DNA of 64,000 nucleotides from Paracyclopina nana (Eukaryota; Arthropoda; Copepoda; Cyclopoida; Cyclopettidae), in assembly GCA_019096065.1 (NCBI GenBank), contig JAGUCH010000009.1, positions 1,870,001 to 1,934,000 of the forward strand. The letters are read 5' to 3'. The notes beneath the pieces are model-generated. The model saw nothing but the letters and a program-made list of their open reading frames with translations, had not been told where the DNA came from and did not search any database. Positions 57,368 to 64,000 of the stretch are shown here, one piece after another (within the stretch, counting starts at the first letter, position 1; every line of letters starts with the position of its first letter). A program made the position numbers and the translations under genes.

Positions 57368-60300
57368 GTTCTTTGGTTTGCTGCTTTTCAATCAGTTAAA
57401 CTTATCACCATCTTGAGGGGCACCAACTTACACACACAAAGATAAGAGCTGCAAAAAGATAAGAAAAAGGCACTTTTTCAGTCTGTTTGCTTAAAAGTTA
57501 TGACGGTTCTTGACAAGTGCTAGCTAGTAGCTCTTTGTTCTGCAACGATGATGCGAATGATGGAAAACAATTGACTAGAACACTTGTACAAGTACTACTA
57601 TTTTATGATATAATGGAGAGCCAAATTGCTTTCGTCCAAGGCTCTGCAACATTAAGTTGCTGAATATATTCAGAAGTAGCTCTACGAGGTGAAATATGAC
57701 ACTAGTTACACATCGCAATGCATATAAAGGTTAATTGAGCAAATCGAGGAGAAGCGTAATAATAGGAGGCCTAATTAATTCGAGTATTACGCACATTAGT
57801 ACACACTGCACCTACAAATGAATTTAACCACAAAGGGCTGCTGCACATATGGCAGTGTGTGACGTGATCAGACTGCAAAATTTTGTAGCACAAAAATAGG
57901 AGGCTTTCCTACGTTATTCTCCCTTCTGGCAAACATGTGGGGTTTTATTGATAAAGAACGGGCTGCTGTATTCCTGTAATTTTTTGCCATATTCCGCACA
58001 AAGGAACTTACTGTAGACGGATAGTAGCAAGTGGTTGTTAGCAGTTGATAGTCTCCCGTCAGTTATGTTCGAATTGTCAATTATGTCTATATTTAATGGT
58101 ATGGCAACACAACTACTTGGTCACTCGATCACTGAAGAAGTAACAGCATTTTTCAAGTCTCATGCGCAAGTCTTTCTTGGTTGCAAGTGGTGGCCACATA
58201 CCAATTTACCCAAGACTTGAGCGCACGCTTTGAGAGAAAGAAAGCAGCTTTCTATGAAGCCCACACGTGGGGAGCGAAACTCGGAAAATCCACTCACAGC
58301 CAGCTGAACTGTGCTCGAAGAGTGCTGAGTGGTGGCAGGGCTTTGCAGGGACTTGGCCCCGCAGTGCATCATAGTCCCATGGCTGCTTTGAAGCTTTAGT
58401 ATGCTTGCATGGGCCTACTAAGCCTACTGGCTTTGCTTCCTTCTTCCTAGCAGCTTTCTCTTTTTTAAGCTCGGTTGGTTTTGTTGTTGTTATCCCTCCG
58501 CCCCCGTTGCAGTGTGTACAAGGTTTTGCAAAGTACCTTCACAACACACATTGGACTTCTACATATAAGGCCTTCAATTTTCGCAGCTTCAAAATCGAGT
58601 TAGTCGCACAAAGTATACACAATGATTTCCACCATTTTGCTTGGCCCTGTGGAGGGCTCGCGCATTCCCTGCATAAGGACTTCAACACCATACTGTGTGT
58701 GAAAAAGAATATACGTTCGCAAGGCCAAACAGTATTTGTTGTAGCATCTCGCAGATCTTTTGAGCTCCCAGAAGACCATATCACAATAATAAAGAGCTTG
58801 CGAGAAACTAATCAGGGTGACAAGACAACATACGGAAAAAACATACAAGCTATCAAGAATGCCCGCGCGCGCGCGCTCGTAACAAATTTGAGTTTGCCCA
58901 ACTGGTTAAACAATCCTTGCTAGTGCTAATAGATTCAGACTATTGCACACGCACAACAGTGGGAAAATGTGCCCTGTTTTGTGCTTATCAAATTTTCGCT
59001 TGTGTCAATGAAGCAAGTTTTTGATTTTGCGGACCTAAAAAGGCTTTGCTTGATTCTGGGCAGAAAGGAAAGATAATTGAGAGGCCAAAATGATTTCCTC
59101 GAGAAAGATGGTGATGATGGCTTTTCGTATTGACATCATCCATCATCACGCGAGCTGTTATTGATCAAATCATGAAAAATACTGCTATACTTCACATAGC
59201 ATATGAACCCAATAACAACGGACGACCTTCGAATCTACGTAACAATGAAAGCCTATTGAGCCAGTCCTAACCAGCCTTCATTTAGCAAAAGAATCATTCA
59301 TGACCTTTTGCCGAACAAAGGCCTTTCCTCCTTCTATTCGGATTCAACATATGTCCCGTAAGCGTAATGAATCAAGACTGCTGCGGGCTGCACTAGCGAC
59401 ACCAAGCGGCCGTTTCAGGCACTAGTCAAGCATTTCTAAAACACGTGGTGTTTTTGGGCCTTGAAGAGCCCCCAGCTTTCGTCCAAAGGCTAATGGCTGC
59501 TGCTACTTCGTCTTGCCACATTCAATGTAGCAGTTCTTACGTGCACGCGCTTAGCACGCGCGCGCGCGCGTAAAAAGACCATCAAGTAGACTTTCCCTAA
59601 TATAAAGTAGTATGTAGCAAGTATGGGGTTTTTCAGGCAAAAAATATTCAATTGCGAGCTGCTTGCAGATTTCGCATGCGCCCTTTTCAGCTATAATGTG
59701 TAGAGAAAAGGGAGCATGGCAAAGACCGCATTACTTCTCTTGAGTAAAATTGACATGACATGGTTTTCCACACAGGAACATGACATGCTTAAAGCCTTAG
59801 TGGTACTATTGGTGGCTAAAAGGCCTTTTTGCCTCCTCCTTTCTTGTGGCAGCAAACAGCAGCCTTGACAGCCTTTGCAGCAGGTTCAACTACAACGTTT
59901 CGACATGGAACAACAGGATTTTTTCTGACCTTCGCAAACCAAATTACACCACCACCTTTCAATTACAACAACATGCTTCAGAATGGGAGTTTTGAGTTCC
60001 CACAATATGGCTTTCATAACGAGATCTTTCGCCCTTAATAGTCCACGTACTGCTATATCAACATGTATTATCTACGAGTTGGCACGTGTCTACTAGGGAA
60101 ATTAACATACTTGCGGTCAATCAGCCCCCAGCCAAGGAAAAATATGGCAATCGGACCAACTAAGCTAAACGCAACAAATGGCAACTCACAGCTTGATTTA
60201 TCATGTTAGTCATAACAATACATGTTGCAAACGTATCGTCATCAGATAAGTTGCAACAATTGTTTGCTCATGCGAGCAAGTTATAAATCTTCGAAATTAC

Positions 60301-60598
60301 AATTGTAGGTGCAAAAAAGCTCCTTTTCATATGTACCCGTTTTACAGCCTATTTTCGTTTGCGTTTGGCTTTTCCTGGCCGTTGTTTGCTCTCTTCTTGA
60401 GCGTCGCGTTGCTATGAGATTGACACAAACGAGCGTAGTAGCATAGCTTCATAAGGATTATTTTGAGCTTAAAATTGACTTACAACTTCTGTTGTATACG
60501 TGATGCTGATGTTGTTGTTTTTGCCGTTGCGTGCTGTGCCCTTTACTCCTTATCCCGTCCGCATACTGAGAGCTAATTTCCGGGCCAGCTAGGCTATG
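57368..60598. other. 3.2-kb intergenic region left of the hAT element
   Basis: No supported gene. The longest frame (58405-58923 plus, 172 codons) lacks an ATG start and any recognisable domain. Two alternating CG tracts (58862-58877 and 59557-59571) could adopt Z-DNA. Confidence 0.35.
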
Positions 60599-60606
60599 CT
60601 GTTCAC

Positions 60607-60673
60607 TAGTGTTCTAGAAATTACTCCGCTCCCGTCCGCTCCTCTACGTAATAGGGTAACGCGCACCGAAAAT
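60607..60673 (+). repeat. Left terminal inverted repeat of the hAT-like element
   Basis: 67 bp, identical to the reverse complement of 62040-62106. Confidence 0.95.
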
Positions 60674-62039
60674 CAGCTGCTTCCCATTTTGTTCCAACTT
60701 GATGAATATTTTAAGGTTTTGGCATAAAAAAAGCCCATTTGGTATTTTAGAGTGCCATGCGTGATAGAAACTTACTATTATTGAAAAATATTGCATTTAA
60801 ATCATACAATATTATCAAAATAGCATTTATTGCATTAATATTGACTTTTAAATATTTGTTTTTAATTTTGAATTTCCCGCTCAAAAATATGAATTTGTCT
60901 CTTGTTGAAAGTGTAAACAAACATTCAAAAGCTTCAGGAAAGAGCCAACTGAACGCTTATATTAATGAAAAACGTGCATATCTGACCTCATTGAATCAAG
61001 TACATAAAACCACATGTGAATTGTCAAAAAAATGCATCCAGGATTTGCATCAAACATTTTGATGAAAGCCAGCAAGTGCCACTCAGTGAGTGAATTGACT
61101 CCCAAGGGAAACCTTTGAAAAAGCGTGTTTTGTAGGCGGATACTGTGCCCATTCTGCTTGACTTTCCAAAAAAGAGGAAGACAAGCTTCCCAGGTAAGGA
61201 ATTGAGTTCAGTGATAGTACTTAAATGAGCCCTTGTTGATCCAAGCAAATTCGATTTTCATTTCAGGAAACCACCAGCTCAAAGGAATCCTACCATTGTT
61301 CAGAAGTCAACTTGTCCTTCAAGATCAATTCTGATGACCAATTCGTGTCAATGCTGGAAATTCCATGATCAATTCAAATTTGATAATTTCTAGACACAGT
61401 AGACAAAAAAGCCATTTTCACGCTCTCAAGAATTTCTGTCAAATCGCCAAATTCTCATTTCAAGACCAATTTTTAGCTTCTTATTTGAATGACTTCTAGG
61501 CTATGAAAAGTGTCCAAATTAGAAGATATTGACAAATTAGTATGAAAGTTTGCCTTAGAAATAAATTTTTCTTGAATAAAGTCCATTTTTGGAAAAATAG
61601 TAGAAGAGCCATTTTGGGCTATTTCCAGGCATGTATAAGTTTAGTTTGGAACCAAATATAGTCAAGACAGTGTGACAAATGAGCTATTTTTGGTGTTTTA
61701 CCTTCATACCATACTCATCTGCAATTGGCTTTTTATAAATTGAACTGGCTCTTTTTGGACATGTCAGGTCACAATGATGAAATTAAAACTAACACGTTTT
61801 CGGAACTGCATATATATAGTAAAAAGTATCTATCAAGTATCAATTCATTGAAAGCATACCAAGTATTTTTCTTAACTAGACAATCCAGAGCTTTTAGACA
61901 AGATTTGATAATATGATCAGGTTAGGCAAGACGTTGAACAATTTGGGTGGCTGGTGTCAGGCTGAGCTAAGCCGGCCACAACCTTCTTGGCAGGCAGTAG
62001 ACTCAAGAAGAATAAAATGTACAATCACTGAAACCTCTC

Positions 62040-62106
62040 ATTTTCGGTGCGCGTTACCCTATTACGTAGAGGAGCGGACGGGAGCGGAGTAATTTCTAGA
62101 ACACTA
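62040..62106 (-). repeat. Right terminal inverted repeat of the hAT-like element
   Basis: 67 bp, the reverse complement of 60607-60673. Confidence 0.95.
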
Positions 62107-62456
62107 CTGTTCACGTGGTGCGTTGCTCAATGTCAAGTCTCTTCCCTACTACAACATAAGTAGGAGGTTGCGTGACTTTGCTTGGAATCAAGTTCCGTCG
62201 GAACTTTTAAAGAAAAATTGCCTCCAAATGAAGCAAGGGCATGAACACTTTGGTAAATATACAGTAGTACAGCACTGCATTTTATTATTCAATATCAGAT
62301 GTAGTAATGATACAGCAAGAATTTGAATAAGATTCATAGTAATAGCATACTTTATAGTTGAATATAACACTGGAGAATACTGATGATGCGTTCTTTCATA
62401 AATAAGTTAATAATAAACCAGGGTGGGCAGGAACAATGATGATGATGAAAATACAT

Positions 62457-64000
62457 TTAAAGATCCGTATTTTTGTACCGAGACTCCTTATGGCGTTGCA
62501 ATAAAGCCTGAGCCTCTGGAAGCTGTTCCTCTTCATCTTCCTCTGTCTCTTCAGGATGCCACTCAAAATCCGTGGTCTTGAGGGGATGCTGATCCAGAAG
62601 CTTGGCATGAACTTCAGCTTCAGTGGTTGCATTTTCTTCTTCGGGCACAGCCTGCTGGTGGTCTTCCTCGTCTTCCATATTTGGTATACTTTCGCGATCC
62701 TGAGAGGATATCGTGCTCAATTTGCGAGGCAAAAACCGGACAGGTGGAGATTCTTCCGGTTCCGGAACTCGCTTTGGGGCTTGAATGAGGTGGATGGTGC
62801 GGAAGGTGGTGCCTAAGGGAATGCTGTCAGAGTTGACATTGGGGGTCTCGTCCTCCACGTCAGAGGCCTCCATGTCAGACTCCTCTTCAGCAGCGACAGC
62901 TTGGGCCTTGGCAGTTTCGACTAGCTTGTCATAAAGCGCGCGGTATCGGTCATGCGAGTGTAGCGGACATGTGCCTACCTCAGCCGCTGCCGCTACAAAT
63001 CGGCGCGCACTACCTATTCCAGGGGGCTCCTTAAAATTAATTTTCAGATTATTAAGGTGATAAGATAAAGCTTTTTTCGCCATATACCTGGAACTTGACA
63101 GATTTCCCACTCCCAGTTGAATCCCCATCTGCAAGAATTGCAGCCTGCCTAATCAACTTGGGCTTTGCCATCAATGCGGAATTCTCAGTGGCCATGCGAA
63201 TCATGCTGCCTGGCCTCCCCTTGCCGCTGTAATTGGATCCTGTCCTAATCATGGAGTTGTCATTGGAGCTCATGGAAGACCTCGACATTCTCCAGGTGTT
63301 GGTAGAGTTGCTTGAACCTGAATCATTTCTTGAGGAGCTCAATTGGGAGTCCTGGCTTTGCTTCCTGGTGACAGTCCAGGAATTCCTCCTCCTATGATGA
63401 TGATGGTGGTGATGATGCGAGGGTGGCTTTGCTCCTGGTGGGTGCTGACCAACTTTCCAAGAATCTGATCTGGAGCTGCCAAAAGTGTCAGAGGACAGTG
63501 ATGTGTTTTTCTTTGTTTTCTGCTGCTGCTTTTGAATCTCTGCAATTTGATTAGTGTACTCTGAAGCCGTCATCAATTGTCCTTTGCTGTTCATTCCAAT
63601 CACTACATTACTCCTTCGTGAGTCCAATCCACCAGCTCCTTTGACTCCCTGGAAAAACTGCTTCAATTTGTTGAAAGGCCACCTCAAAGGAGTGGGCTTT
63701 TTGATGGCATTGCCGCAACTGCACACTGTGCCTCTTGTGTGACTGCCATGAGAACCAGTGCCACTGTTCAATGAGTTGGTATTAGCCGGTGTTTGTCTGT
63801 TGCTGAAATTGGAGCTATGCCTGCATCTGCCAATGCCTCTGGTCACCCTAGACTCTTCAATGGCCTTGCAAATCATGATGCAGTCCTTTTTGAACTGCTT
63901 GGTCAAAATGGCATAAAGGAAAGGATTGCAGCAACTGTTCAAGGGAAGGATGAAGATGGTGAAAACTTTGGCCTGCTCTAAGTTTATCAGATGAAGGCCA
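62457..64000 (-). CDS. Lgr1-like: Glycoprotein-hormone-type LGR receptor (Lgr1-like), 3' part, partial
   Basis: Exons on the minus strand: 63088-64000 (runs off the window) and 62457-63029, joined in phase 0 through a 58-bp intron; 494 residues visible. The first residues are the end of TM6 or the extracellular loop and TM7 (LEQAKVFTIFILPLNSCCNPFLYA), with the LGR/FSH-receptor pattern LNSC-NPFLYAI and TKQFKKDC. These are followed by ESRVTRGIGRCRHSSNFSNR, which I associate with invertebrate Lgr1 (thyrostimulin/GPA2-GPB5 receptor, Gs-coupled). The leucine-rich ectodomain and most of the 7TM lie outside. The cytoplasmic tail is about 475 residues with an eight-His run, Ser-rich blocks, RRRNS (PKA-like) and an acidic C-terminus. 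The second exon could be an alternative end, because the first exon also reads through its donor to a stop at 63052. Confidence 0.85.

Larger units (their letters stand above)
60607..62106. mobile_element. hAT-like DNA transposon, 1500 bp, complete ends, probably non-autonomous
   Basis: The ends are perfect 67-bp inverted repeats (60607-60673 and 62040-62106) beginning TAGTGTTCTAGAAATTACTC. They are flanked by identical 8-bp direct repeats CTGTTCAC (60599-60606 and 62107-62114). TAGTG-type termini, CTCCGCTCC-like subterminal words and an 8-bp target duplication are characteristic of the hAT superfamily. The interior is AT-rich and holds only short frames (largest 60757-61062, 101 codons from an ATG) with no recognisable transposase, so it probably depends on a relative elsewhere. 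Perfect repeats and an intact duplication point to a recent insertion. Confidence 0.9.

Noticed and set aside
58405-58923. 172-codon plus-strand open frame
   Set aside because: It has no ATG start, no recognisable domain, and overlaps a CG tract and opposite-strand frames of similar length.
60757-61062. 101-codon frame inside the hAT-like element as a transposase
   Set aside because: It is too short and has no RW, CxxH or dimerisation motifs of hAT transposases.

Overview
The window is nuclear DNA from an animal, most probably an arthropod. Every recognisable gene is a metazoan family. Most are cut by short GT-AG introns, and many of these are 50-130 bp. Several predicted 5' ends carry a TCAGTY-type initiator, and copies of a CTCF-like motif (CCGCTAGGTGGCGC) are scattered between genes. 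I cannot name the species. All gene models were assembled by eye from splice signals, reading phase and remembered family motifs, with no transcript or database support.

Layout. 1-137 (-) is the first exon of the SWI/SNF subunit SMARCB1/Snr1. 1272-7709 (+) is a 16-exon NMDA receptor GluN1. 8205-8581 (+) encodes a small secreted Cys-rich protein. 10787-14207 (+) is a cyclic-nucleotide-gated channel alpha subunit with a minisatellite in one intron. 14418-15428 and 16074-17231 (-) are two tandem syntaxins. 22545-26161 (+) is a GABA-A receptor beta-like subunit with a tRNA-Leu(UAA) inside an intron. 26506-28482 (-) is a SLAIN-type microtubule plus-end protein. The first 26 kb is therefore strikingly rich in neuronal and synaptic genes.

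The middle holds an intronless orphan 7TM protein (29457-30449 +), a C-type lectin-like secreted protein (30818-31497 -), an SLC35G-like transporter (33927-35619 +), glucosamine-6-phosphate deaminase (36468-37828 +), ELMOD2 (39702-43933 +) and nocturnin (44646-45827 -). A poorly resolved coiled-coil gene follows (48686-48909 -, perhaps continuing to about 46146).

The right part holds a FAM47-like gene (51732-54741 -), the N-terminal glutamine amidohydrolase NTAQ1 (55655-57367 -) and the 3' half of a glycoprotein-hormone-type LGR receptor that runs off the right edge (62457-64000 -). Between the last two lies a 1500-bp hAT-like transposon (60607-62106) with 67-bp perfect terminal inverted repeats and an intact 8-bp target duplication.

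The observations most worth following up are the dispersed CTCF-like sites, including a facing pair 26 bp apart; four GC-AG introns among about 63 reconstructed; a GluN1 with a 367-residue tail ending in a PDZ-ligand-like SDV; a SLAIN protein with a duplicated core motif; the fresh hAT copy; and a 56-bp palindrome upstream of the ELMO-domain exons. I found no clear evidence of a wholly new multi-gene system.
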